A DNA stretch of 45,757 nucleotides from assembly GCA_900321425.1 (NCBI GenBank), contig ONWA01000007.1:1-45757 (forward strand), given 5' to 3'. The notes beneath the pieces were generated by a model that saw only the letters and a list, made by a program, of their open reading frames with translations, made no database searches and had not been told where the DNA came from. Source of the DNA: an uncultured Prevotellaceae bacterium (GTDB lineage: Bacteria > Bacteroidota > Bacteroidia > Bacteroidales > Bacteroidaceae). Shown in pieces: positions 1-8,918 of this stretch (the stretch's first letter is position 1; each line of letters starts with the position of its first letter). The position numbers and the translations under genes were made by a program.

Positions 1-1
1 C

Positions 2-685
2 AAGCAGTTCATGAACACCAACACCTTGAAGGGCCAGAAATATCTGTATGAGTTCAACTCGAACATCTTCGTTGATGTTTCTAACAAGAAGATCTACGGC
101 AACATGACCAACAACGCCAAGCAGTTGACTACCGATGGCAAGAATACTTACTTCTTCGATGGTGCATCATTCGCTGAAACCAACTACAATGGTGACGAGG
201 GTCTGCAGACCGATCCATCATTCGCTGACGCAACTACTGGCGACTTCACCATCGGTGAAAGCACTAAGCAGGCTCGCGAGAAGACTGGTGACCCACGTTG
301 GCTGACAGAGTTCGTTGCTCCTACAGATGTAGACAAGACCGCCCTCGCTGCAACCATCACAGAGGCTGAGGCACTGAGTGCTCCTGTAGAAAGTGATCCT
401 GACGCTACGAAGACCGCTTGGGCTGCTGTTACTGATGCCCTCACAAAGGCACAGGCTGTTAATGCTGATGCAAACGTATTCCAGGATGAGGTAGACGCTG
501 CTAACACTGCACTCGCAAATGCTATCGCAGCTTACAATACTGCTACTGGTATCACGGACATCAACATCGACAACAACACTGTTGCTGGTGAGAAGGATGT
601 TTACTACAACCTCCAAGGTGTTCGAGTAGCTAACCCAGGTAAGGGCATTTACATCAAGAACGGTAAGAAGGTACTTGTTAAGTAA
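2..685 (+). CDS. C-terminal part of a secreted beta-helix-like surface protein (5' truncated)
   Basis: The frame is open back to the window edge, so the internal Met at base 11 is probably not the true start and only the C-terminal 227 residues are visible. The first ~95 residues after that Met, ending in GDPRWL, look like the last turns of a pectate-lyase-like beta-helix; I have seen this ending in secreted Bacteroidales polysaccharide-binding or -degrading proteins. Residues ~108-178 form an Ala-rich helical segment resembling a FIVAR-type module. The last 30 residues (DVYYNLQGVRVANPG, then KGIYIKNGKKVLVK) are the tail common on Prevotella extracellular proteins, and a near-identical tail ends the 1486-aa protein at 18257-22717. 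The tail suggests export to the cell surface. The catalytic or binding part lies outside the window, so no substrate can be named. Confidence 0.75.
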   Translation, partial: KQFMNTNTLKGQKYLYEFNSNIFVDVSNKKIYGNMTNNAKQLTTDGKNTYFFDGASFAETNYNGDEGLQTDPSFADATTGDFTIGESTKQAREKTGDPRWLTEFVAPTDVDKTALAATITEAEALSAPVESDPDATKTAWAAVTDALTKAQAVNADANVFQDEVDAANTALANAIAAYNTATGITDINIDNNTVAGEKDVYYNLQGVRVANPGKGIYIKNGKKVLVK

Positions 686-696
686 GAAATAAGCGA

Positions 697-740
697 GAGC
701 TCATTCATGCTTTATCGAGCATGAACGAGCTCGAGCTTTT
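697..740 (+). terminator. Rho-independent terminator after the secreted protein gene
   Basis: A 15-bp stem (697-711 with 718-732, one imperfect pair) closes a 6-base loop and is followed shortly by CTTTT. It starts 12 bases after the stop codon of the upstream gene. Confidence 0.8.
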
Positions 741-783
741 AAGCTTAAGGCATTTGTAAAGTAAGTATTACACACCACCGATG

Positions 784-830
784 TAGACTCATTTTCAAGT
801 CGTGAGATTCAGCGAGTCTATATTCTTTTT
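784..830 (+). other. Hairpin followed by a T-rich run
   Basis: TAGACTC (784-790) pairs with GAGTCTA (814-820) around a 23-base loop, followed by TATTCTTTTT. It could be a second weak terminator or part of a small structured RNA. No gene lies between the terminator ending at 740 and the one starting at 862. Confidence 0.35.
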
Positions 831-861
831 AAAATTATAGTTAATAAGTAATGTAAATGGT

Positions 862-893
862 AATCCCTTGTTCGTGAGAATAGGGGATTTTTT
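862..893 (+). terminator. Second intrinsic terminator in the gap
   Basis: A 12-bp stem (862-873 with 878-889, two G-T pairs) with a GTGA loop is followed by a run of six T. It faces + strand transcription and lies about 70 bases from the convergent end of the LytTR gene. It may act as back-up termination or end a short transcript from the gap. Confidence 0.65.
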
Positions 894-962
894 ATACGCA
901 CTGATAGTGCTCGTCATGAAAATGAAGAGATGGCTGAATTTGTTGATAAGGAGGAGAGGCGG

Positions 963-1331
963 TTAGTCTATAGAGGTTTCGCTGTTCTTACTCATGAGGT
1001 CAACCAAAGCGCGTAAGACAGGTTTGGAGATGTGTAGGACAATGCTCTTTCCTTGTTCGTCGGTAAGATAAACACTGCTTCTCACAAAGTTGACATGATA
1101 GATACGTGAGATATTGACAATGTATTTCCGTCCTAAGCGAATGATATGGGAAAAGTTTCCTGACAGTCGACTGATCATGAGTTCTATCTTGGACAATCCG
1201 TGAGGCACAAGGAAATGATGACCTGTTATTAGGTAAATATGGGTGTAGTGGTCGTCTGCTTGCATATAAAGTACCTGCTCCAGATTGATGACGAAGAACT
1301 CGTCTCGACCGTTTAAACTGATAGTACTCAT
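963..1331 (-). CDS. Stand-alone LytTR-domain DNA-binding protein
   Basis: This 122-aa protein is almost entirely a LytTR DNA-binding domain. Recognisable parts are the opening strand (DEFFVINLEQVLYMQADDHY), the YTHIYL strand, the LSKIELMISRL helix and the FSHIIRLGRKYIVNISRI segment typical of the family. There is no receiver domain and no membrane segment. LytTR proteins usually bind promoter repeats as the output half of response regulators; a lone domain must be controlled by its own amount or by a partner. The gene is monocistronic in the window and follows, on its own strand, a ~490-bp region rich in inverted repeats. Its targets cannot be inferred. Confidence 0.8.
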   Translation of the reverse strand: MSTISLNGRDEFFVINLEQVLYMQADDHYTHIYLITGHHFLVPHGLSKIELMISRLSGNFSHIIRLGRKYIVNISRIYHVNFVRSSVYLTDEQGKSIVLHISKPVLRALVDLMSKNSETSID

Positions 1332-1824
1332 ATCCTCCGTTATTTCAGTCGCCTATGACACCCCAAATCAGCAGATTTAGCTATTCTTAATATCAGAAAG
1401 GCGTAGGTGTCTGTTCTTTTGTCTATCCTGGAACCAAAGGCTCTCGCATTGCCTACATCACACAGGATAAACAATGATACGCTCCTACGCCTGTGCGTAT
1501 AATTGACATGTTTTAATCCTGATATGAGGATGAAACATGGGTATGCACACAACGTAGACGTTCTGTTGTTATCTGCTTGCTGTGATGTTAGGAATTTGCG
1601 AGATTCTTGGCTCACAACGGCAGACGTCAGAAAACGTCTTTCATATATCTAAAATATGGCCTTCCATGATGGAAAGGTTTATTGTTTTTACAAAGGTAAG
1701 ACTTTTCCTTTAATCCTACAACTATTTCTAGAATTATTTTGCTTTATTATGCAAAAGTGTTCGTGCAAAAAGCCGCCCAAGGATTTGTACCTTGAGCGGC
1801 TTATCGTAGATGGTATCGGATTGA
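1332..1824. other. Gene-free stretch with nested inverted repeats (possible structured RNA)
   Basis: No credible gene was found. Complementary arms are nested: ATATCAG (1390-1396) with CTGATAT (1519-1525), AGGCGTAGG (1399-1407) with CCTACGCCT (1484-1492), TATCCTG (1424-1430) with CAGGATA (1463-1469), and AGGC (1438-1441) with GCCT (1451-1454). A separate long hairpin pairs 1507-1520 with 1527-1539 and competes with the outermost arm. A 6-bp hairpin lies at 1622-1639. The right end holds the alaS terminator. The block precedes the LytTR gene on the minus strand, so it could be its leader, an operator, or an independent RNA. Confidence 0.5.
1766..1802 (-). terminator. Terminator of alaS
   Basis: A 13-bp stem (1770-1782 with 1790-1802, one mismatch) with a 7-base loop is followed on the minus strand by a run of T (1767-1771 complement). 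It lies 23 bases past the alaS stop codon. Confidence 0.85.
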
Positions 1825-4512
1825 TCAGAGATTTGCGAGTTCAATGACCTTATCGACAGCGGCGGAGAGTCCGTCGACATTCTTTCCGCCTGCCTGTGCG
1901 AAGTGGGGCTGTCCACCACCACCGCCCTGGATCAGTTTGGCTGCTTCGCGAACCATCTGACCGGCATTCAGGTGATGATCGGCTATCATATCGTCGCTCA
2001 GCATGATGGAGAGCTGTGGCTTGTTGTTGTCGTGAGAGCCGATGACGCAGAGCAAGGAGCCCTCGACCGACGCACGAATCTTGAAGGCAAGGTCCTTCGC
2101 AGCTGCTGGCGACATGGGGATGACCGCTTGAACGATCTTCACACCGTTGACCTCGCGGGCTTTCTCGACGAGCTGCTTGGCATAGCGCTCTACGGCCTGT
2201 GCCTGGAAACCCTCAATCTCCTTCTTCATCGCATCGTGCTCCTCGATATACTTACGGATGACACCCTGCAGGTCCTTGGCATTGTTGAAGAATGCCTTGA
2301 CCGCCTTCAGCGTATCCTCGATGTTGTAGAGCAGCTCTTCGCACTCCTTACCTGTGCGGGCCTCGATGCGGCGGATACCTGCTGCCACACTGCTCTCAGA
2401 GATGATCTTGAAGAAACCGATGCGACCTGTTGACGAGGCGTGGATACCACCGCAGAACTCGCACGAAGGACCGAAGCGGACCACGCGAACCTTGTCGCCA
2501 TACTTCTCGCCAAAGAGGGCGATGGCACCCAACTGCTTCGCCTCCTCAAAAGGCATATCGCGATGCTCGTCGATATGGATATCCTGACGGATCATATCGT
2601 TGACCATCCGCTCTACCTCGCGCAACTGCTCGTCGCTCACTTTCTCGAAGTGGGAGAAGTCGAAGCGAAGGGTGTCAGGGCTGACAAACGAACCCTTCTG
2701 TTCTACGTGGTCGCCCAGGATCTGTTTCAGGGCATAGTCGAGCAAGTGGGTAGCCGTATGGTTGGCGGCAGAGGCATCGCGCTTGTCGGTATCGACGCAC
2801 GCCATAAACTCCGCCGTAGGATCCTTGGGCAGCTGTTTGACGATATGCACGCTCTGGTTGTTCTCACGTTTGGTGTCGATGATCTCGATGGTCTCCGCCT
2901 CATTGCAAAGTACACCGCAGTCGCCTACCTGTCCACCCATCTCACCATAGAATGGAGTATTGTCGAGGACGAGCTCATAGAACTCGTTCTTCTTCTGGGT
3001 AACCTTGCGGTAGCGCAGGATATGACAGTTGTATTCAGTGAAGTCGTAGCCCACGAACTGCTGCACTCTAGAATCGCTAGAATCTCTAGAATCGCTTGCG
3101 ACCTCTACCCAGTCGCTGTTCTCCACAGCGGCGGCATTGCGGGCACGGTCTTTCTGCTTCTGCATCTCCGTTTGGAATTGCTCCTCGTTGACGGTAAAAC
3201 CGTTCTCACGACAGATGAGTTCCGTGAGGTCGAGAGGGAAACCGTAAGTGTCGAACAGGCGGAAGGCCTGTACACCGTCGAGCTCCGTCTTACCTGCAGC
3301 CTTCAACTGCTCCATGGCATCATTCAACATACCGATACCTTTATCGAGCGTGCGAAGGAACGACTCTTCCTCCTCCTTGATCACCTTGCCGATGAGCTGC
3401 TGCTGTGCCTTCAACTCAGGGAAGGCGTCACCCATCTCGTGGACGAGGGTGGGGAGCAGACGATAGAGGAAGCCCTCCTTCTGTCCAAGGAAGGTGTAGG
3501 CATAGCGGACGGCACGACGCAGGATACGACGGATGACATAGCCTGCCTTCGCATTCGACGGCAGCTGACCGTCGGCAATCGAGAAGGCGACGGCACGCAG
3601 GTGGTCGGCACATACGCGCATGGTCACATTGATATCGTCCTGCTGCTTCGTGATAGGGTTCTCGGTCTCTTCCTCAAAGGTGGTATATTTCAGTCCTGTG
3701 ATGTCCTGCTCGGCCTTGATGATAGGCTGGAACACGTCGGTATCGTAGTTGGAGTGCTTACCCTGCATCATACGCACGAGGCGCTCGAAGCCCATACCCG
3801 TGTCGATGACGTTCATCGACAGCGGCTCCAGCGAGCCGTCGGCCTTGCGGTTGAACTGCATGAAGACGATATTCCAGATCTCGATGACCTGTGGGTCGTC
3901 TTGGTTGACGAGCTCACGACCGCTCTTGCCAGAGGCTGCTCGCTGTTCAGGGGTACGACTGTCGACGTGGATCTCTGAACAGGGACCGCAGGGACCTGTG
4001 TCGCCCATCTCCCAGAAGTTATCGTGCTTGTTGCCGTTGATGATATGATCCTCGGGCACATGCTTTGCCCAGTATTTCGCAGCCTCGTTGTCGCGAGGGA
4101 TATTCTCCTCGGGCGAACCCTCGAACACCGTCACGTAGAGGTCGGCAGGATTCAACTTCAGGACGTCGACCAAGTATTCCCATGCCATATCAATGGCACC
4201 CTCCTTAAAATAGTCGCCAAACGACCAGTTGCCCAGCATCTCGAACATCGTGTGGTGGTAGGTGTCGTGGCCCACCTCTTCCAGATCGTTGTGCTTACCT
4301 GACACACGCAGACATTTCTGGGTGTCGGCACGACGGCGAGGCTCTGGGTCACGGGTGCCGAGGATAATGTCTTTCCACTGGTTCATGCCCGCGTTGGTGA
4401 ACATCAGCGTGGGGTCGTCTTTGATGACCATCGGCGCTGAAGGCACGATGGTGTGTTGTTTAGACTCAAAGAATTTTTTGAATGAGTCACGAATCTCATT
4501 AGCTGTCATCAT
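1825..4512 (-). CDS. alaS: Alanine--tRNA ligase
   Basis: Cytoplasmic enzyme that charges tRNA-Ala with alanine. At 895 aa it has the usual full-length class II layout: N-terminal aminoacylation core ([20 protein letters not shown] near residue 40; [19 protein letters not shown] near 165), tRNA-recognition middle, editing domain with the zinc motifs [10 protein letters not shown] and [13 protein letters not shown], and a C-terminal DHHA1-type domain ending in [18 protein letters not shown]. The start at 4512 matches the usual family N-terminus M[10 protein letters not shown]; a second Met follows immediately. Residues about 474-482 (DSRDSSDSR) are an unusual insertion encoded by a 9-bp tandem repeat, between the core and the editing region. 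The gene is divergent from the MerR-type gene, with its own -7 box at 4548-4555. Confidence 0.97.
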   Translation of the reverse strand: MMTANEIRDSFKKFFESKQHTIVPSAPMVIKDDPTLMFTNAGMNQWKDIILGTRDPEPRRRADTQKCLRVSGKHNDLEEVGHDTYHHTMFEMLGNWSFGDYFKEGAIDMAWEYLVDVLKLNPADLYVTVFEGSPEENIPRDNEAAKYWAKHVPEDHIINGNKHDNFWEMGDTGPCGPCSEIHVDSRTPEQRAASGKSGRELVNQDDPQVIEIWNIVFMQFNRKADGSLEPLSMNVIDTGMGFERLVRMMQGKHSNYDTDVFQPIIKAEQDITGLKYTTFEEETENPITKQQDDINVTMRVCADHLRAVAFSIADGQLPSNAKAGYVIRRILRRAVRYAYTFLGQKEGFLYRLLPTLVHEMGDAFPELKAQQQLIGKVIKEEEESFLRTLDKGIGMLNDAMEQLKAAGKTELDGVQAFRLFDTYGFPLDLTELICRENGFTVNEEQFQTEMQKQKDRARNAAAVENSDWVEVASDSRDSSDSRVQQFVGYDFTEYNCHILRYRKVTQKKNEFYELVLDNTPFYGEMGGQVGDCGVLCNEAETIEIIDTKRENNQSVHIVKQLPKDPTAEFMACVDTDKRDASAANHTATHLLDYALKQILGDHVEQKGSFVSPDTLRFDFSHFEKVSDEQLREVERMVNDMIRQDIHIDEHRDMPFEEAKQLGAIALFGEKYGDKVRVVRFGPSCEFCGGIHASSTGRIGFFKIISESSVAAGIRRIEARTGKECEELLYNIEDTLKAVKAFFNNAKDLQGVIRKYIEEHDAMKKEIEGFQAQAVERYAKQLVEKAREVNGVKIVQAVIPMSPAAAKDLAFKIRASVEGSLLCVIGSHDNNKPQLSIMLSDDMIADHHLNAGQMVREAAKLIQGGGGGQPHFAQAGGKNVDGLSAAVDKVIELANL
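3066..3092 (-). repeat. In-frame 9-bp tandem repeat inside alaS
   Basis: Three 9-bp units, on the coding strand ATTCTAGAG, ATTCTAGCG, ATTCTAGAG, encode DSR/DSS/DSR. The unit shares its TCTAG core with the eight-unit array inside the GSCFA-protein gene (44863-44934). Confidence 0.85.
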
Positions 4513-4547
4513 ATCTAAATAATCCTAATTATTTTTTATTTTGGCTG

Positions 4548-4555
4548 CAAAGTTA
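4548..4555 (-). promoter_or_regulatory. -7 box of the alaS promoter
   Basis: TAACTTTG on the minus strand fits the Bacteroidetes TAnnTTTG element, 36 bases before the alaS start. No clear -33 TTTG is visible at the usual spacing. Confidence 0.6.
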
Positions 4556-4578
4556 CGAATTATTTCGTAATTATTTTA

Positions 4579-4586
4579 TATCTTTG
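4579..4586 (+). promoter_or_regulatory. -7 box of the merR-type gene
   Basis: TATCTTTG, 18 bases before the ATG at 4605. This leaves a very short 5' leader. Because the box contains the TTG that would open a longer reading frame, it argues for the ATG start. Confidence 0.65.
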
Positions 4587-4604
4587 CGGCAAATATCTTG
4601 TTTT

Positions 4605-4955
4605 ATGGCACTGAATCTGAATAAAAATCTGAAGTTGTACTACTCCATCAGTGAAGTAGCAAAGATGTTTGGGCTCAATGAGAGCACCCTCCGTTATTGG
4701 GAACAGGAGTTTCCGTTTCTGAAGCCTAAGACTCAGTCGGGCAGTAAGGTGCGTCAGTATCAGGAGAAGGATATTGAGCAGATCAAACTGATCCATAACC
4801 TGGTAAAGGTTCGTGGTTTTAAGATTGCTGCGGCTAAGAAAATCATCTTCCAGAATCGTGACGGTGCCGACAAGCGGGCTGAGGTGCTCACTCGTCTGAT
4901 TGATGTGCGTGCAGAGTTGCAGGCACTGCGTAAGCAGTTGGATGCGCTCCAGTAG
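4605..4955 (+). CDS. MerR-family transcriptional regulator
   Basis: A 116-aa protein with an N-terminal winged-helix MerR domain: YYSISEVAKMFGLNESTLRYWEQEFPFLKPK (given here in parts: YYSISEVAKMFGLNE, then STLRYWEQEF), followed by the wing (QYQEKDIEQIKLIHNLVKVRG) and a Lys/Arg-rich C-terminal helix that probably forms the dimer coiled coil. There is no cysteine-rich metal site, so the effector is unknown. I chose the ATG at 4605 because the longer frame starts with a TTG inside the promoter -7 box. It is divergent from alaS and convergent with the M23 peptidase gene, sharing a bidirectional terminator. In related genomes I recall this small regulator next to alaS and the peptidase gene, but its role there is not known to me. 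Confidence 0.88.
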   Translation: MALNLNKNLKLYYSISEVAKMFGLNESTLRYWEQEFPFLKPKTQSGSKVRQYQEKDIEQIKLIHNLVKVRGFKIAAAKKIIFQNRDGADKRAEVLTRLIDVRAELQALRKQLDALQ

Positions 4956-4973
4956 ATGTTGCCTGTAAGATGA

Positions 4974-5007
4974 AAAAAAGGATTGAGTATTCGCTCAATC
5001 CTTTTTT
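4974..5007. terminator. Bidirectional terminator between the MerR-type and M23 genes
   Basis: A 14-bp perfect stem (4974-4987 with 4994-5007) has A6 on the left arm and T6 on the right arm, so it works as a terminator for both convergent genes. Confidence 0.9.
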
Positions 5008-5015
5008 ATATTTGA

Positions 5016-5978
5016 TTAATTGTATTTCAAGATCTGTCCTGGCATCAGTCGGATATTCTTGCCGATGTGGTTCAGTTTGCAGATGGCATCGATGGTCGTA
5101 CCACGCTTACGAGCAATAGCCGACAGCGTCTCACCCCTCTTTACCTTGTGGAAACGTACACCGTTGCTGTAGTTGCGGCTGGTGACAGGAGAAGCAGCAA
5201 AGTCGACTGTCTCACCATCTTCGCCACGGATATTCTCTGGTGTATAGCTGACGCCTCCTGCGCCACGCAGACGGGTGGCCTGTGCCGACTCTTTTTGATA
5301 AGTATTGCGATGGAACACATAATAGTCGTCGACGACATCCTGATTACGGAAGTCGAACATCAGTGCTGGGTTCAGAGCCACACCACAGAGACGGGTTTCG
5401 AAGTGCAGGTGCGAGCCAGTGCTTCTTCCTGTGTTTCCTCCCAGTCCGATAGGATCGCCTGCGTGTACCTCGTCATTCTCAAGTACCAGTTGCTTGCTTA
5501 AGTGACCATAATAGGTCTCCAGACCGTTGGGGTGACGGATGACAACATACTTTCCGTAGCCTCTGGGCTCGTACTTCACGATTCGTACTTTTCCACTGAA
5601 AGCTGCGCGGATGGTGTCACCTATATATACTTTAATATCCAAACCCTTGTGCTGGCGTCCCCAACGATATCCGAAGTTAGAGGTGATTACACGGCTCTTG
5701 GTAGGCATGCAGAAATCACGAAGGTCGATAGTGGCCTCGTCGGGCATGGGAGTGCTTCTATAATGCGTATGCTCAGTGTCCCACTCATCGTACAGGTCGG
5801 ATGCCGGTGATTCCAATGTCTCAAATTGAATGAGCCTCTGGAGCATTACAGAATCCACGGTTTTCATCTTACGGTCGATAGGGGCTTGGTTAGCCAACAG
5901 ATCCTGTCCTGACACAGGCAGGGCTGCTAACGCCAAGAAAGAACATACCAATATGTGTTTGAAATCTGTTATAATCAT
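5016..5978 (-). CDS. Secreted M23-family metallopeptidase with C-terminal LysM domain
   Basis: This 320-aa exported protein has an N-terminal hydrophobic signal (residues ~8-24, ending PVSGQ). The peptidase M23 domain spans ~95-210, with zinc ligands H110 and D114 in HKGLDIKV and the HLHFE motif at 190-194 (H192 as third ligand). A LysM peptidoglycan-binding domain follows at ~276-319 (FHKVKRGETLSAIARKRGTT). All catalytic residues are present, so it is predicted to be an active endopeptidase cutting peptide cross-links in the cell wall, or to help daughter-cell separation as a NlpD/MepM-type protein. It has its own promoter at 6015-6046 and is transcribed alone. Confidence 0.92.
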   Translation of the reverse strand: MIITDFKHILVCSFLALAALPVSGQDLLANQAPIDRKMKTVDSVMLQRLIQFETLESPASDLYDEWDTEHTHYRSTPMPDEATIDLRDFCMPTKSRVITSNFGYRWGRQHKGLDIKVYIGDTIRAAFSGKVRIVKYEPRGYGKYVVIRHPNGLETYYGHLSKQLVLENDEVHAGDPIGLGGNTGRSTGSHLHFETRLCGVALNPALMFDFRNQDVVDDYYVFHRNTYQKESAQATRLRGAGGVSYTPENIRGEDGETVDFAASPVTSRNYSNGVRFHKVKRGETLSAIARKRGTTIDAICKLNHIGKNIRLMPGQILKYN

Positions 5979-6014
5979 TGTGTAAAAAATCAGTCGGTTT
6001 TACAAAGAACGATG

Positions 6015-6046
6015 CAAAAGTATGAAATATTTTTTGAATACTCAAA
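6015..6046 (-). promoter_or_regulatory. Promoter of the M23 peptidase gene
   Basis: On the minus strand TTTG (6043-6046), 20 bases, then TACTTTTG (6015-6022), matching the Bacteroidetes -33/-7 pattern, 37 bases before the start codon. Confidence 0.7.
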
Positions 6047-6108
6047 TTCTTAACACTCTTTGTATGTATTTTAACATTTTACATAACTGCCCGAAAATAC
6101 GCTTTTTA

Positions 6109-8205
6109 TCACGAAATAGCTGCCCAGTTGATGTTTGTTTTTCGGAGTTCTTTCAGTCGGCTCCAAAGGATGGAATATGCATTCTTTATGCAATCCGGAT
6201 CGTCGTCGATGATCTTCTGCGCTTCGTCTCTCGCCAACTGGATGATTTGTCCGTCGCGAGCAATATCGGCAATCTTCAAATCGAAGGCCATTCCACTTTG
6301 TTGCGTACCTTCCAGATCGCCTGGGCCCCTTAGTTTCAGGTCGGCTTCAGCGATTTTAAACCCATCATTGGTGTCGCACATGATGTCGATTCTTTTGCGG
6401 GTATCCTCACCCAGTTTGGGACAGGTCACAAGGATGCAATAACTCTGGTCGGCACCGCGTCCCACACGCCCTCTCAATTGGTGTAACTGAGAGAGCCCAA
6501 AGCGCTGCGCATCAAAGATGACCATCACCGAGGCATTAGGTACGTTGACCCCCACTTCGATGACGGTGGTAGCTACCAAAATCTGTGTTTCGTTATTAAC
6601 AAACCTTAACATCTCCATTTCCTTATCCTTGGGTTTCATTTTTCCATGAACCTTACTCAGGCGGAACTCGGGGAAGGCTTGGGTGAGGACCTCAAATCCG
6701 TTTTCGAGGTTTTTCAGATCACTTTTCTCACTTTCCTCAATCAGGGGGAAGACGATATACACCTGTCGTCCCTCGCGTATCTGTTGACGGATACCGTCGT
6801 AGATGGTGGTCATATTACTGTCGAGCAGGTGACGGGTGGCTACGGGTTTCCTGCCTGGTGGCAGTTCGTCGATGATGCTCACGTCGAGGTCGCCGTAGAG
6901 CGTCATGGCGAGGGTACGTGGAATCGGTGTGGCCGTCATCACCAGCACATGAGGGGGATTGGTGTTCTTGCTCCATAGCTTAGCGCGTTGGGCTACTCCA
7001 AAACGGTGTTGCTCATCGACGACAACCATTCCCAGCTGTGCAAACTGTACGGTGTCCTCGATGATGGCGTGGGTGCCTACAAGAATCTGGACGCTACCGT
7101 CGAGCAGCCCTTTGAGCACCTCCTCGCGTCGTTTGCCCTTGACGATACCCGTCAGCAGTTCCACTCGGATATTCATTCCCTGCAGAAAGTCGGTAATGGT
7201 CTTCAGGTGCTGTTCGGCGAGAATCTCCGTAGGTGCCATGATACATGCCTGATAACCGTTGTCGAGGGCGATGAGCATCGACATCAGTGCCACCAGTGTT
7301 TTTCCGCTGCCCACATCGCCTTGCAGCAGACGGTTCATCTGTCGACCAGAGCCCATATCCTTGCGGATCTCCCTGATGACGCGCTTCTGGGCTTCTGTGA
7401 GCGCAAAGGGTAGGTTGTTGTGGAAGAACCCGTTGAAGAGGTCGCCCACACGACTGAAGACATACCCCCGATATTTGCGACGATGATCGCTCGCATACCT
7501 TAATATATTCAGTTGGATATAGAAAAGCTCCTCGAACTTCAGTCGCAGACGAGCACGTTCGAGGTCTTTCGCATTCTGTGGATAGTGGATATTCCTGAAA
7601 GCCGTATTGCGGTCCATCAGATGTAGGGGAGCGGTGATGAAGTCGGGGAGTGTCTCTGGCAAAGTGTCGTTGAGTTTTTCCACCAGACTCTTGGTGAGCT
7701 TCTCCAGCGCATGCGAGTTCAACCCCTTCTTCTTCATCTTCTCCGTGGTGGAGTAGTAGGGCTGGAGTCCCATCTCCGTGAGTTGCAGCTCCGATGCCTT
7801 GTCAATATCGGGATGTACCACGTTGATGCGGTTATTGAACACCGTAGGTCTGCCGAAGACCACATATTCCGTACCGATCCTATAAGTTTGTTTGGCGTAT
7901 TTCCCCCCATTGAACCAAGTGAGGTCCATGATACCTGTGCCATCGGAGAAATGGGCAACCACCCGTTCCTTGCGTGGGCCCATGGCATAGGTCTCGAAAC
8001 TGAGGATATGTCCAACTACCTGGATGAACGGCATATCGCCCGTCAGCTCGTGGATGGTGTATACCTTCGAGCGGTCGACATACTTATAGGGATAGTACTG
8101 CAACAGGTCGCCATAGGTGCTGATGCCCAGCTCGTCGCTGAGCACCTTCTTCCGACTAGGGCCTACACCGGAAAGGTATTGGATATCTTGGTCGAGGATA
8201 CTCAT
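6109..8205 (-). CDS. recG: ATP-dependent DNA helicase RecG
   Basis: RecG remodels stalled replication forks and Holliday junctions in the cytoplasm. The 698-aa length is normal for the family. The N-terminal wedge/OB region (~1-240) begins with a helix-hairpin-helix-like [10 protein letters not shown]. The helicase core carries Walker A GDVGSGKT at 296-303, DEQH at 397-400, TATPIPRT at ~424-431, and the later motifs [20 protein letters not shown] and LRGRVGRG. The C-terminal [14 protein letters not shown] segment is diagnostic for RecG against other DEAD/DEAH helicases. The start overlaps the ispD stop by 4 bases (ATGA), so it is the last gene of the DJ-1/ispD/recG operon. Confidence 0.97.
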   Translation of the reverse strand: MSILDQDIQYLSGVGPSRKKVLSDELGISTYGDLLQYYPYKYVDRSKVYTIHELTGDMPFIQVVGHILSFETYAMGPRKERVVAHFSDGTGIMDLTWFNGGKYAKQTYRIGTEYVVFGRPTVFNNRINVVHPDIDKASELQLTEMGLQPYYSTTEKMKKKGLNSHALEKLTKSLVEKLNDTLPETLPDFITAPLHLMDRNTAFRNIHYPQNAKDLERARLRLKFEELFYIQLNILRYASDHRRKYRGYVFSRVGDLFNGFFHNNLPFALTEAQKRVIREIRKDMGSGRQMNRLLQGDVGSGKTLVALMSMLIALDNGYQACIMAPTEILAEQHLKTITDFLQGMNIRVELLTGIVKGKRREEVLKGLLDGSVQILVGTHAIIEDTVQFAQLGMVVVDEQHRFGVAQRAKLWSKNTNPPHVLVMTATPIPRTLAMTLYGDLDVSIIDELPPGRKPVATRHLLDSNMTTIYDGIRQQIREGRQVYIVFPLIEESEKSDLKNLENGFEVLTQAFPEFRLSKVHGKMKPKDKEMEMLRFVNNETQILVATTVIEVGVNVPNASVMVIFDAQRFGLSQLHQLRGRVGRGADQSYCILVTCPKLGEDTRKRIDIMCDTNDGFKIAEADLKLRGPGDLEGTQQSGMAFDLKIADIARDGQIIQLARDEAQKIIDDDPDCIKNAYSILWSRLKELRKTNINWAAIS

Positions 8206-8918
8206 GCTGTTGTCGAAGGACGTATCAGTGCTTCTGCTATCTGTAGGTCGAAGGGGGTGGTGATCTTGATATTCTCACGGTTGCCCTCCACCAGGGTGAT
8301 GGCTTGTCCATAGCTCTCCACCACTGACGCATCATCGGTGAAGGTGTCACGATATGGTTGACGGTTGGCTGCCTTCAACAGTTGAATGTCGAACACCTGG
8401 GGCGTCTGTACCAGTCGGTAGTCGCTACGGTCGACGGAGACGGATGTCGCTGTGACTGGCTCTCCTTTGGATGACAGCTCATCATGAAGCAGTCGTCTGA
8501 CTGACTCCACGACGGGGATGACAGGGATAACGGCCTTGGCCGTTCTGACAGTCTCGTAGCAGCGGTGAATCACTTCGATGGCAGGGAAAGGACGTACCCC
8601 GTCATGTACTCCCACGACCCCATCGGCATCGTCGGGGATGAGTGCCAGTCCGTTCTGTACAGAATGGAAGCGCGTCTCACCACCATTCGTCAGTTGGTAG
8701 TCTACGTCAAACTCGTACTGTCGACAGAGCTGATGCCAATAGTCTTGCTGTGCCTGTGGGAGGACGAGGATGATACGCAGTGACGACGAGTAGGCACGAA
8801 AGCGCTCGATGGTCCGCATCAGTACGGGTCGGCCTCCGATGGGCAGAAACTGCTTGGGGATATCTGCTCCCATGCGGAGTCCTTTGCCTCCAGCCACGAT
8901 GATCACATATTCGCTCAT
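8202..8918 (-). CDS. ispD: 2-C-methyl-D-erythritol 4-phosphate cytidylyltransferase
   Basis: IspD joins CTP to 2-C-methyl-D-erythritol 4-phosphate, the third step of the non-mevalonate isoprenoid pathway. The 238-aa protein has the nucleotide-binding loop [16 protein letters not shown] at residues 9-24, the HDGVRPF motif at ~105-111, and the family signatures QTPQVFD and FTDDASVVE toward the C-terminus. Length is typical. It overlaps the upstream DJ-1-like gene and the downstream recG gene by 4 bases each, indicating translational coupling in a three-gene operon. Confidence 0.96.
   Translation of the reverse strand: MSEYVIIVAGGKGLRMGADIPKQFLPIGGRPVLMRTIERFRAYSSSLRIILVLPQAQQDYWHQLCRQYEFDVDYQLTNGGETRFHSVQNGLALIPDDADGVVGVHDGVRPFPAIEVIHRCYETVRTAKAVIPVIPVVESVRRLLHDELSSKGEPVTATSVSVDRSDYRLVQTPQVFDIQLLKAANRQPYRDTFTDDASVVESYGQAITLVEGNRENIKITTPFDLQIAEALIRPSTTA

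Noticed and set aside
720-764. Short frame ending KLKAFVK before a stop at 762
   Set aside because: It looked like a relic of a Prevotella-style tail, but it runs through the terminator hairpin and is too short to support.
1340-1615. Open frame of 91 codons on the minus strand upstream of the LytTR gene
   Set aside because: No domain or signal is seen, the composition is unnatural, and the frame covers the inverted-repeat block, which explains the sequence better.
2440-3978. Open frame of 512 codons on + inside alaS
   Set aside because: It is antisense to the well-conserved alaS and arises from its codon bias; the protein has no recognisable domain.
4584-4604. TTG start for the MerR-type protein
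   Set aside because: The TTG is inside the TATCTTTG promoter box and so would not be transcribed.
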